The notes: generated by a model from the letters alone, not told the origin. A stretch of 10,212 nucleotides of DNA from JBBIII01 sp037446575 (GCA_037446575.1 JBBIII010000083.1:1-10212); one strand, 5' to 3'. Positions 1-7,193 are shown, numbered from the stretch's first letter. Translations and numbers: made by a program.

Positions 1-6
1 TAAGGA

Positions 7-42
7 AGTGTCAGACATCTAACTTGTCATTCCTGCGGATGA
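7..42. repeat. Fragments of interspersed palindromic-type repeats downstream of sppA
   Basis: Just beyond the sppA stop codon lies the string GTCATTCCTGCGG (26-38), preceded by AAGTGTCAGACAT (7-19), which contains the small dyad TGTC-A-GACA. Both resemble short REP-like intergenic repeats seen in many bacterial genomes. The core GTCATTCC recurs in reverse orientation at 7164-7171. The identification rests on resemblance and on this one recurrence. No terminator for sppA can be recognised here. Confidence 0.35.
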
Positions 43-51
43 CTCTACAAC

Positions 52-2484
52 TTACTCCATCTTTACCAAATCTAAATCTTCCAAAGGAAGCATTGGTAGC
101 GGTTTTCCATTATGTTGTAATCGGAATTTCAATTGCTCAATAGTCGGATCTTTGGTAATCTGAGTTTCAATTCCAAACAGCTTAGGGGTTAGCTTACCGA
201 AATCGAACAATCCTTTCTTCGGCATTTCAACCAGCGTAACTTCTTGCTCTTTCGGTATTCGTGCTCGTTCTTTAGCAATGTCTATTGCAGTTTCTAATCC
301 GCCAAGAACGTCAACAAGCCCGTTTGACTTTCCATCGGAACCAGTCCATACGCGTCCCTGACCGATAGCGTCAATTTCATCAAAATTTTTTCTGCGACCC
401 AAAGATACTTTTTCCACAAACTCCTTATACAATGATTTTATTAAAGTTTCCATTCTGGTGCGTTCTTTTTCATCTAAATTTCTATCGGGAATTCCTAAGC
501 CAATAAATGGAAATCGAAATCCAAAACCAAGATCGGCATGCGAACTAGATTTTACCAAATCTGTTGACAAGCCAAGCGATTCCTTCAATCCTTTGTTATA
601 CATCCAGCCGCCAATTACGCCTATGGAGCCGGTAATTGTTCCGGGGGCGGCAACAATTGTATCGGCAAACATTGAAAGCCAATATCCGCCTGATGCCGCA
701 ACAAATCCTTGTGAAACGATTATCGGTTTTTTGCCTTTGGATTTTCTTATAACCTCGGCAATATAATCCGAAGCCAACGCATCTCCGCCCGGAGAATCTA
801 CGCGAAGTACTATTGCTTTTATGCGTGTATCATCAATCGCCGCCTGTAAATCTTTTACAAGTCTACGCGCAGTAATTCCTTCATCCATAGCGCATACGCC
901 GAGCGCATAAATTATCGCTATCTTTGGCGGCTCGCTCCATTGTGCGTCGTAGGGTTCATTGTTTTTTGCCAACATCAATATATGTTTAAATCCATCTTTT
1001 TTGTTTGTTTCCGACTTAACCATTTCTTTAACTTTTTCCCATCTACCAATACTATCTACCAAGCCCAATGCTTTTGCCTGCTCAGGCAAGAAAACAACTT
1101 CATCTTCAACAAGTTTATTAAATTGAGCGGTTGAAAAGCCGCGTGCCGCACAAATATCGCTCATTGCAATATTGTGCCAACCATCTACAATTTTTTGGCG
1201 TTGTTCCCGGTCGGCATCCGACATTTTATCACGTGAGAATGATTCATTAGCTGATTTATATTTGAAAAATCTCCACTCATCGTAACCGACGCCAATTTTT
1301 TCAAAAGCTCCTTTCAAAAATGTCCGCCCCATTACATATCCCTGCAGTGCAATCGTTCCAAATGGATCCATAACAATTTTATCTGCAACAGATACAAAAT
1401 GGTATCCATCAATATCAACTCTATCAACGAAAATAAAAACTTTTTTCCCGGTTGATTTGAATTCTTTTAACTTCTCTCGCAGTTCCCATAATTTTTCTCT
1501 GTCTGTCTCCATTCCAGATGTGTTTATAGCAATACCAGAAATTGACGGATCGTTCTTTGCGCCGTCAATCAAATCAAGCAAACTAGTTAGTGTTTTAGTG
1601 TTATCGAGTAATTGAAATCGCTGGTATCCTATAGGACCATTCAAATCTGTTTCTATAAATTTTGGCGATTCCGGGAATATTTTATTTAACACATTTCTAT
1701 CGTAAGCGCCGAATCGAATTCCATACATATTATATGAATATGCGCCGGAATTATTATAATGTGATTGTGATTCAATTCCAATTCTTCCAAGACTAAACTC
1801 AAATCCCACGCTAAAAGTTTTTGTGTCGAAATATCTTCCTGAAACTCGAATGCCGGGTAAAGCTTCTGCAACCACGCCCGCGCTCCACATATCCTTCCTA
1901 AGCTGAGGTGTTCGATGAAAAACATACTCTGTAAAAAAAGTAATTTTCTCGTTGCCAAACGGACGAAAAGCAACATCTGCTATTACTTCCCATCCTTTTG
2001 TGTTTATTGCATGGACATATTGTGTTCCCACAGAGATAAAATCATTAGGGCGAGCTAATGTGCCAAAGGTGAGTAGACTTGATTTATCTAGCGACGCTGT
2101 TGTTGCTCTTGTCCAATTGTATGCGAACCCCGAGCTAAATGTTCTATCGCCGCCCGCAAATGAAAGCGAGTATTCAGCACAATGCCCCAGTGGCGATTGT
2201 TCATGTATTGTTCCGAAGCCAAGATGAGGCAAGCCCATAAACAATCCCCACCGTTTAAACTCGCTCCAATGAGCCGTTTTATCCGACCACCTAATCAGAA
2301 TATCCGGCTGACGTACATAAGCAAGCAACGCCGGATTATCATAACCGTATAATCCAAACTTCAACGCTCCGGGCGAAGCAATTAAGAAATCGTTGCGTTG
2401 ATGATACGGTATAATTGTGGATTGAGAAAGAAGTGGTAAAAATACAAAAATACTTATTACAACTATTAAAATATATCGCTTCAT
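52..2484 (-). CDS. sppA: SppA-type signal peptide peptidase with N-terminal outer-membrane beta-barrel-like domain
   Basis: 810-residue member of the SppA family (peptidase S49), serine proteases with a Ser/Lys dyad that degrade cleaved signal peptides and other envelope polypeptides. Residues 1-20 form a signal peptide (MKRY followed by a hydrophobic stretch). Residues ~25-265 are not SppA: they carry a GLYGYDNPAL motif like the NPA motif of PorV/UPF0164-type barrels, then alternating amphipathic segments rich in aromatics and glycine, typical of outer-membrane beta strands. Two S49 domains follow (~280-490 and ~520-740), the double-domain '67K' arrangement. The catalytic lysine should be K410 in KYKSA and the nucleophile S598 in AASGG; DSPGG (563-567) is also conserved. 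The start is supported by AGGAGG (2489-2494) four bases upstream. E. coli SppA is ~618 residues and anchored by one N-terminal membrane helix, so the extra length is the barrel-like part. The protease call is firm; the barrel is inferred. Confidence 0.93.
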   Translation of the reverse strand: MKRYILIVVISIFVFLPLLSQSTIIPYHQRNDFLIASPGALKFGLYGYDNPALLAYVRQPDILIRWSDKTAHWSEFKRWGLFMGLPHLGFGTIHEQSPLGHCAEYSLSFAGGDRTFSSGFAYNWTRATTASLDKSSLLTFGTLARPNDFISVGTQYVHAINTKGWEVIADVAFRPFGNEKITFFTEYVFHRTPQLRKDMWSAGVVAEALPGIRVSGRYFDTKTFSVGFEFSLGRIGIESQSHYNNSGAYSYNMYGIRFGAYDRNVLNKIFPESPKFIETDLNGPIGYQRFQLLDNTKTLTSLLDLIDGAKNDPSISGIAINTSGMETDREKLWELREKLKEFKSTGKKVFIFVDRVDIDGYHFVSVADKIVMDPFGTIALQGYVMGRTFLKGAFEKIGVGYDEWRFFKYKSANESFSRDKMSDADREQRQKIVDGWHNIAMSDICAARGFSTAQFNKLVEDEVVFLPEQAKALGLVDSIGRWEKVKEMVKSETNKKDGFKHILMLAKNNEPYDAQWSEPPKIAIIYALGVCAMDEGITARRLVKDLQAAIDDTRIKAIVLRVDSPGGDALASDYIAEVIRKSKGKKPIIVSQGFVAASGGYWLSMFADTIVAAPGTITGSIGVIGGWMYNKGLKESLGLSTDLVKSSSHADLGFGFRFPFIGLGIPDRNLDEKERTRMETLIKSLYKEFVEKVSLGRRKNFDEIDAIGQGRVWTGSDGKSNGLVDVLGGLETAIDIAKERARIPKEQEVTLVEMPKKGLFDFGKLTPKLFGIETQITKDPTIEQLKFRLQHNGKPLPMLPLEDLDLVKME

Positions 2485-2549
2485 AATTCCTCCTAAAAAT
2501 TAATTGATGGACATAGGAAACTACGTAAAATTAAAGAAAAAGGTGCAGA

Positions 2550-2579
2550 ATTTTATTTCATAGAAAAAGTTTTTTGTAA
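2550..2579 (-). promoter_or_regulatory. Candidate sigma70-like promoter for sppA
   Basis: Read on the minus strand, TTACAA (2574-2579) and TAAAAT (2550-2555) are separated by 18 bases and lie about 66 bases upstream of the sppA start codon. The match to consensus is moderate and the region is AT-rich, so chance is a real possibility. Confidence 0.25.
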
Positions 2580-2608
2580 TATAGACTTCTGAAAAATAAA
2601 ATTTTCCA

Positions 2609-2645
2609 GTCATTGCGATCCCGATGAAATCGGGAGAAGCAATCT
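2609..2645. repeat. REP-like palindromic repeat with hairpin between gtrA and sppA
   Basis: The element starts GTCATTGCGA and ends GAAGCAATCT. It folds as ATTGC (2612-2616) with GCAAT (2639-2643), a small internal loop, then CCCGAT (2620-2625) with ATCGGG (2629-2634) around a GAA loop. This resembles the widespread 'GTCATTGCGA...GAAGCAATCT' interspersed repeats. It sits downstream of gtrA and upstream of sppA, both on the minus strand. On that strand it is followed by an A/T-mixed tract rather than a clean U run, so it is not a textbook terminator, although it could still shield transcript ends. Confidence 0.6.
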
Positions 2646-2723
2646 AGTCGAATCTCTTATTCCGTTTCAATAATAGAGGGGATTAGTAATTGCAAAAGTA
2701 AAAAGCATTTAAGTAGTTTTGAG

Positions 2724-3161
2724 TTATTTAACATCTCTAAAAGTCCAATAACGGCTGACAGTATAATTCCAGATCATAACAATAAGTACGGCAATACTGA
2801 GAGAGGCGTAGTCTGAAATAAATTTTGGTGGAATATTTACTATAGGATAAGCTAATGATAATTGAGTAAATATCGGTTCAACAAAAGCGATTATGCCGCT
2901 TCTAATTATCAGCCCTGCAAGGTTTGTAAGGTAAAATTGTGCCATTTGCTTATGGGGAGATTGCTCGCGACTTTCCGGAAATGTCCAAATTCTATTCCAA
3001 ATAAAATTATGCACAACGGCAACAGAAAAAGAAAACGCTTGCCCTATCAACAATGTCAAACCTATGTACCGTGTAAAGATATATAGCGAACCGGCGTCAA
3101 CAAAAAATCCAAGCGCACCTACAATTGCAAATTTTATCATTCGTTTAGATTCTGTATGCAT
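2724..3161 (-). CDS. GtrA-family small multi-pass membrane protein
   Basis: 145-residue GtrA-like protein. Members of this family are small four-helix membrane proteins thought to help move or present lipid-linked sugars for cell-surface polysaccharides, and the exact substrate cannot be told from sequence. Visible hallmarks are KFAIVGALGFFVDAG near the N-terminus (~10-24), NFIWNRIWTF (52-61) and the matching NYTVSRYWTF at the C-terminus (~132-141), with four hydrophobic segments at about 9-29, 34-55, 76-95 and 118-135. I chose the start at 3161 because AGGA (3171-3174) lies nine bases upstream and the family motif begins soon after. An in-frame ATG at 3236 would add 25 residues encoded by repeat-like DNA. 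The gene stands alone, 239 bases upstream of sppA on the same strand. No glycosyltransferase gene lies in the window to suggest a partner. Confidence 0.85.
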   Translation of the reverse strand: MHTESKRMIKFAIVGALGFFVDAGSLYIFTRYIGLTLLIGQAFSFSVAVVHNFIWNRIWTFPESREQSPHKQMAQFYLTNLAGLIIRSGIIAFVEPIFTQLSLAYPIVNIPPKFISDYASLSIAVLIVMIWNYTVSRYWTFRDVK

Positions 3162-3200
3162 GAATATTATTCCTAAAGAAAATGCGTGATAAAATAGCGA

Positions 3201-3239
3201 TAAGTGTATCCAGAATCCAGCATCGAGCTGTCGCACTTA
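3201..3239. repeat. Small repeat-like element bounded by TAAGTG/CACTTA
   Basis: TAAGTG (3201-3206) and CACTTA (3234-3239) are perfect 6-bp inverted ends around a 27-base core containing CCAGAATCCAG. On the minus strand the core reads ATGCTGGATTCTGGATA, similar in style to the GGATTC-containing REP-like repeats of many genomes. It lies about 40 bases upstream of the chosen gtrA start, which argues against the longer gtrA start at 3236. Confidence 0.35.
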
Positions 3240-3425
3240 CAAAAATATTTACTTTAGCAATACACAGCTTTAAGCGGCATTATCGGCATCAATTCCATTA
3301 AATCTGATAATTTGTTTTAAAATTATTGGACGACGTAAGAAATATAAGAAAAGGTAGATAGCGCTACTATAGATTTACGTCATTAAGGCAAATTTAGAAA
3401 GAGAAAACAGTAAAAAGAGTTTTTT

Positions 3426-3465
3426 AAGTCGATATTCATGCCTTTATTTTGTGCTATCGATTTTT
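3426..3465. terminator. Weak AT-rich hairpin followed by a T run
   Basis: AAGTCGATA (3426-3434) pairs with TATCGATTT (3455-3463) with one G-T wobble across a 20-base loop, and the right arm runs into TTTTT (3461-3465). The form resembles a weak plus-strand intrinsic terminator, but no gene is visible upstream that would need one. It could also be chance in AT-rich DNA. Confidence 0.2.
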
Positions 3466-3527
3466 ATGTTTTAAATTAATGTTTCCACACATTTGATTGT
3501 CTCTGTATAAGGGATCTTACTTTCTTA

Positions 3528-3556
3528 TTGACTTTCTTAGCATATCAGATTATATT
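3528..3556 (+). promoter_or_regulatory. Sigma70-like promoter for secD-secF-STAS
   Basis: TTGACT (3528-3533) and TATATT (3551-3556) are separated by exactly 17 bases. Each hexamer differs from consensus at one position. Transcription would start near 3563 and give a leader of about 100 bases before the secD start codon. This is the best promoter match in the window and faces the secretion operon. Confidence 0.65.
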
Positions 3557-3586
3557 TTTTAACAAAAATTTTTTATTAAGTTACAC

Positions 3587-3628
3587 AAAGAAAGCGCGAA
3601 AGGCATTCCATCGCGCTTTGCTTTCTTA
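3587..3628 (+). promoter_or_regulatory. Strong hairpin in the secD leader (attenuator-like)
   Basis: AAAG plus AAAGCGCGA (3587-3599) pairs with TCGCGCTTT (3611-3619) and, after a single bulged G at 3620, with CTTT (3621-3624). The loop spans 3600-3610. The 9-bp GC-containing core is followed by the T-rich GCTTTCTT. The shape is that of an intrinsic terminator, but it lies downstream of the presumed secD promoter and about 40 bases before the secD start. It could therefore terminate a ~65-base leader RNA, attenuate the operon, or stabilise the 5' end. The Shine-Dalgarno site lies outside the hairpin. Confidence 0.55.
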
Positions 3629-3662
3629 AATTATCACCAATGATTAATTTTGGAGAAGATTT

Positions 3663-5552
3663 GTGAGAAATCAGCTTACAAGAATTGTTATTACAGTTTG
3701 CTTTATTGCGCTTTCAATCTATTTTCTTTGGCCCACTTTGCAGGATTACAGCTTTAGAAAGGAATTAAGTCAACTGACCGGGCAAGACAGCCTTGATTAC
3801 CTTGAAAAGAATCACGACGCTATCCTTGAAGCAAAGTTAAGGCGGATGAAGTTAGGATTAGATTTACAAGGCGGCATGCGTGTAGTTTTAGAGGTTGATT
3901 TAATTCAACTTTTAGAAGATATCGCCAAGAATAAAGACGACAATTTCAATAATATTATTAAAGAAGTGCGAACCGAAACTTCTGTTTCTGAGATTTCAGT
4001 AATTCCAACATTTACTAAAAAATTTCAGGATCGTGGCATTCGTTTAAGTCGCTATTACGGAAGTATCCGCGATGATGATGATAAAATAATAAGCATGTTA
4101 GAAGATGAATCGGAAAAAGCGGTTGACCGCGCTATTGAAATTGTGAACAACCGCGTCAACCAATATGGCGTTTCTGAGCCTACTATACAGAAACAAGGCG
4201 GCCGCCGAATTATTGTAGAGCTTCCCGGCGTAAAGGATGAAAATGAGGTGCGCAATCTGTTGCGAGGCACAGCAAAATTGGAGTTCAGATTATTAAAAGA
4301 CCCGCAGATTTCATACAAGGTAATGGAAACAATCGATAAATTTCTGACTGGAAAATTAGAAACCGATACGACTATTTCTGCATCAATTAAAACAAAAGGA
4401 GAAAAGAAGGTTGCAGAAAAACCAAAGGATGCTCTATCTGAGTTAACCGGCGGTGCGACAGTGGCTGATACTGACACAACTAAAGAAGCCCAATTTGCTC
4501 GCGAACATCCATTCTTTTTATATGTTAAACCCGATCAACGCGGCAGTGGAGAGGGATATGTAATTGAAAAGGATAAAGAACGCGTAGTTAGGTTGCTTGA
4601 ACGACCGGAAGTTAAGAAGCTAATTCCACCTGATTTTGAATTTTTATGGCATGCAAAACCACAGCAATTTGGAACTGGCGAAAAGTATTACATTTTATAC
4701 CCTGTTCGTAAATCAGCAGAACTTACCGGGGGAGTTGTTACGGATGCGATGGCAAGCATTGACCCAGATGATAATCGTCCTATAGTTAACATGGAAATGA
4801 ACAGCGAGGGGGCGCGTGAATGGGCGCGCATAACTGGCGCCAACCTTAATAAACGAATTGCGATTATTCTTGACAAAGGTGTTTTTTCGGCGCCTGTAGT
4901 TCAAGCAAAAATAACCGGCGGGCGTTCTCGCATCACCGGCATGGACTCACCGCAAGAAGCTCGATTATTAGAAATAGTTCTTAAAGCGGGCGCATTACCC
5001 GCCCCTGTTTCAATAATTGAACAACGCTCGGTAGGACCATCATTAGGAGAGGATTCCATACGAGCGGGATTTAATTCTACTATCATTGCGGTAATATTTA
5101 CGATACTGTTTATGGTTATTTATTATAACAGCGCAGGTTCTGTAGCTGATTTTGCGTTGCTATTCAACATTTTATTTATTCTTGGCGTTATGGCTGGGTT
5201 CCATGCTACGCTTACTTTACCCGGCATAGCCGGAATTGTGCTTACAATAGGAATGGCTGTAGATGCCAACGTTCTGATAAATGAGCGAATTCGAGAAGAA
5301 TTAGCAGGTGGAAAAACATTGCGTGCGGCTATAGATGCAGGATACTCGAAAGCGTTTACTGCAATTTTTGATTCCAACATTACAACATTTCTCACTGGCA
5401 TAGTATTATATCAATTTGGAACCGGGCCAGTGCAAGGTTTCGCATTAACATTAATGATTGGTATTGCCGCAAGTTTATTCAGCGCAATTGTTATCACACA
5501 CATGATCTTTAATATTATGACGGAGAAAGGTTTTAATCCGAACTTTGGATAA
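3663..5552 (+). CDS. secD: Protein translocase subunit SecD
   Basis: 629-residue SecD. With SecF it forms an inner-membrane complex that uses the proton gradient to pull polypeptides through SecYEG on the periplasmic side. Residues ~6-24 are the first membrane helix, followed by a large periplasmic domain beginning at LGLDLQGG (64-71). Five helices lie in ~468-617. The family motif at 533-547 (VDANVLINERIREEL) contains D534, matching the conserved aspartate of the proton path (D340 in the Thermus SecDF numbering). LTGGVVTDA (354-362) is also typical. Translation starts at a GTG codon, with GGAG (3652-3655) seven bases upstream. A low-complexity, charged stretch (~230-280) sits inside the periplasmic domain and looks like a lineage-specific flexible insertion. 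It is the first gene of a likely operon, with secF following after 56 bases. Confidence 0.97.
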   Translation: MRNQLTRIVITVCFIALSIYFLWPTLQDYSFRKELSQLTGQDSLDYLEKNHDAILEAKLRRMKLGLDLQGGMRVVLEVDLIQLLEDIAKNKDDNFNNIIKEVRTETSVSEISVIPTFTKKFQDRGIRLSRYYGSIRDDDDKIISMLEDESEKAVDRAIEIVNNRVNQYGVSEPTIQKQGGRRIIVELPGVKDENEVRNLLRGTAKLEFRLLKDPQISYKVMETIDKFLTGKLETDTTISASIKTKGEKKVAEKPKDALSELTGGATVADTDTTKEAQFAREHPFFLYVKPDQRGSGEGYVIEKDKERVVRLLERPEVKKLIPPDFEFLWHAKPQQFGTGEKYYILYPVRKSAELTGGVVTDAMASIDPDDNRPIVNMEMNSEGAREWARITGANLNKRIAIILDKGVFSAPVVQAKITGGRSRITGMDSPQEARLLEIVLKAGALPAPVSIIEQRSVGPSLGEDSIRAGFNSTIIAVIFTILFMVIYYNSAGSVADFALLFNILFILGVMAGFHATLTLPGIAGIVLTIGMAVDANVLINERIREELAGGKTLRAAIDAGYSKAFTAIFDSNITTFLTGIVLYQFGTGPVQGFALTLMIGIAASLFSAIVITHMIFNIMTEKGFNPNFG

Positions 5553-5608
5553 ACAAGCTGTTTACCAGTTTGAAGAATAAAGGAAATTAATAAGGAGAAA
5601 GAATTTCG

Positions 5609-6529
5609 ATGCGATTATTCAAAAAGACCAATATAGAATTTATAAGTAAAAGAAAATTTTTCTATATGTTTTCGGGAACAATTATTTTTATTGGCATAAT
5701 GTCGGTTGTTTTTAAAGGACTTACTTACGGAATAGATTTTCAAGGCGGCACAGAATTAGTGTTTGGATTTCAACAGAAAGTTGAAATAAGCGAAATACGT
5801 AATGCGCTTACAAAAGTAGGATTAGGAAAAAGTGAAATTAAATCTTACGGCGCCGATAATAATATTTTAATTCGCACTACAGAACAAGCCGAAGGGAGCG
5901 GCATAGCTGATAAAATTAAAAGTGCAATTTCAGAAGCATTCTCAAATAAGAAATTTGAGATATTAAAGGAAGATAAAATCGGCCCAAAAATAGGAAAAGA
6001 ATTAAGGCGTGGCGCTTTTTATGCTATTATTTGGGCAATGCTCGCAATTTTAGCATATATAGCTATCAGATTTAAATTCGCTTATGGTTTGGGCGCCATA
6101 TTTGCTTTGATACATGATGTTTTAATAACTTTAGGTTTAATCTCAATTCTAAATGGTGTAATACCCGGACTTAATCTTGATATCTCTCAAGAAATTATTG
6201 CCGCATTTTTAACGCTCATCGGAGTATCTGTGAACGACACTGTTGTCATCTTCGACCGAATTCGAGAAAACAATAAAATCTATCGAAGTTTGACATTTTC
6301 AGAAATCATAAATAAAAGTTTAAATGATACGTTAAGCCGCACAATTATTACTTCTGGCACTATTTTAATTGTATTGATCGTATTGTTAATTTTCGGCGGA
6401 GAAGTTATACGCGGTTTTGCTTTCACATTGGCGTTCGGAATAATTACCGGAACTTACTCTTCTATTTATGTGGCAAGCGCTTTTGTGCTTGATTGGTCTT
6501 TACGAAAGAACCCGAAAAAATCAGCCTAG
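5609..6529 (+). CDS. secF: Protein translocase subunit SecF
   Basis: 306-residue SecF, the partner of SecD in the proton-driven export complex. The first helix (~18-36) leads into the periplasmic motif YGIDFQGGTE (40-49) and a short periplasmic domain (~50-130). Five further helices follow at ~135-153, 158-181, 194-215, 245-263 and 268-295. VSVNDTVVIFDRIREN (206-221) is the family signature. D210 and R244 have the same 34-residue spacing as the functional pair D637/R671 of Thermus SecDF, so the proton pathway appears intact. GGAG (5594-5597) lies 11 bases before the ATG. The separate SecD and SecF chains match Chlorobi/Ignavibacteria-type organisms better than typical Bacteroidota, where the two are usually one polypeptide. 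Confidence 0.97.
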   Translation: MRLFKKTNIEFISKRKFFYMFSGTIIFIGIMSVVFKGLTYGIDFQGGTELVFGFQQKVEISEIRNALTKVGLGKSEIKSYGADNNILIRTTEQAEGSGIADKIKSAISEAFSNKKFEILKEDKIGPKIGKELRRGAFYAIIWAMLAILAYIAIRFKFAYGLGAIFALIHDVLITLGLISILNGVIPGLNLDISQEIIAAFLTLIGVSVNDTVVIFDRIRENNKIYRSLTFSEIINKSLNDTLSRTIITSGTILIVLIVLLIFGGEVIRGFAFTLAFGIITGTYSSIYVASAFVLDWSLRKNPKKSA

Positions 6530-6557
6530 TACTCATCTTAAGTGAAGGGGCAATTTT

Positions 6558-6893
6558 ATGAAGTTAAAAGCTAAAGATATAAAAGGCGTTACGATTATAG
6601 AATTAGAGGGTAACGTTATAGGCGGCCCAGACGTTTCTGCTTTGAACGACCATATCCATAAACTTATCGGTGAAAATAAAAAAAACATAGTAATCGACCT
6701 GAAGAGTGTCCGCTTCATAAATAGCTCCGGGCTTGGCATGCTTATTGGAATTTTAACAACATTGCGTAAATCCGGCGGCGATTTAAAATTAGCTCGCGCT
6801 TCCAAAAAAATTGAAAACCTTTTAGAAATGACAAAATTATTGAAGGTTTTTGGCTTGCATAAAAGCGTTAACAACGCTGTAGCATCCTTTTAA
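6558..6893 (+). CDS. STAS-domain protein, anti-sigma-factor antagonist-like
   Basis: 111-residue single STAS domain of the SpoIIAA/RsbV type. Such proteins bind and sequester an anti-sigma kinase, or another partner, when dephosphorylated and release it when a conserved serine is phosphorylated. The core motif FINSSGLGMLIG (53-64) aligns with FMDSSGLG of SpoIIAA, which puts the probable phospho-acceptor at S56. The preceding aspartate of that motif is asparagine (N55) here. The length matches stand-alone family members and no other domain is attached. GAAGGGG (6544-6550) lies seven bases before the ATG, and the gene begins 28 bases after secF with no terminator between, so it is probably the third gene of the secDF operon. 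No kinase, phosphatase or sigma-factor gene lies in the window, so its pathway is unknown. Confidence 0.88.
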   Translation: MKLKAKDIKGVTIIELEGNVIGGPDVSALNDHIHKLIGENKKNIVIDLKSVRFINSSGLGMLIGILTTLRKSGGDLKLARASKKIENLLEMTKLLKVFGLHKSVNNAVASF

Positions 6894-7100
6894 GTAATCG
6901 ACATATTTCTAAAAGGGATTCTTTAACGAACGGCTAAAAAAATAAGTATATACATTATTTATATTTGTTATCAGTTCGAATCGGCAACAAGCAAATACGT
7001 TATTATATCGGACGAGTATCTTTTAAAAAAGTAATTACTTAGTGTATTTCTTATTTCCATTTCATGTTGTAGATGCTCTGAAATCCTAATATGCAAGGAT

Positions 7101-7171
7101 AGAATCCCGCTTATGCCTATGCCTTTTTTTCCTAAGCAACACTTCATGTTGGTAAAAACGGTGGGAATGAC
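7101..7171. repeat. Degenerate REP-like repeat upstream of nadA
   Basis: The left end AATCCCGCTT (7103-7112) and right end GTGGGAATGAC (7161-7171) resemble the two ends of a 'GGATTCCCGC...GCGGGAATGAC' interspersed repeat, with a diverged middle that includes a T7 run (7124-7130). The GGAATGAC end is the reverse complement of GTCATTCC at 26-33. It is probably a decayed copy of the same repeat class. Confidence 0.35.
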
Positions 7172-7175
7172 GATA

Positions 7176-7193
7176 CTAATTGCTATAAATTAG
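7176..7193. promoter_or_regulatory. Spaced dyad, possible operator or promoter of nadAB
   Basis: CTAATT (7176-7181) and AATTAG (7188-7193) are perfect inverted arms around GCTATA. TATAAA (7184-7189), a possible -10 element, overlaps the right arm, but no good -35 is seen at the right distance. The dyad ends 38 bases before the nadA start. A regulator site is plausible but no known NAD regulator motif (NrtR, NiaR, NadQ) is recognised. Confidence 0.25.

Larger units (their letters stand above)
3162..3662. other. 501-base divergent intergenic region between gtrA and secD
   Basis: No credible gene is present; the only small reading frames, such as 13 codons from 3438, lack a ribosome site. The region holds a repeat-like element (3201-3239), a 7-bp dyad (3332-3338 with 3375-3381), an AT-rich hairpin followed by T5 (3426-3465), the secD promoter (3528-3556) and a strong leader hairpin (3587-3624). 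No convincing gtrA promoter was found on the minus strand. Confidence 0.7.

Noticed and set aside
458..766. 102-codon plus-strand frame opposite sppA
   Set aside because: It covers the conserved second protease domain on the other strand; there is no ribosome site and the composition is typical of a shadow frame.
3162..3236. In-frame N-terminal extension of the GtrA protein (25 extra residues from an ATG at 3236)
   Set aside because: The extension overlaps repeat-like DNA, and the downstream ATG at 3161 has AGGA nine bases upstream and sits just before the family's conserved start.
3438..3479. 13-codon reading frame as a possible secD leader peptide
   Set aside because: It lies upstream of the predicted promoter, has no ribosome site and shows no arrest-like motif.
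4055..4477. 140-codon open frame antisense to secD
   Set aside because: It is a shadow of the conserved SecD reading frame, with a biased composition and no recognisable domain.
7029..7040. Perfect 12-bp palindrome AAGTAATTACTT
   Set aside because: It is short and AT-rich, far from any promoter element, and easily explained by base composition.
7061..7151. Two copies of TTCATGTTG 82 bases apart
   Set aside because: Nine bases in only two copies with unrelated surroundings is weak evidence for a repeat array or binding-site pair.
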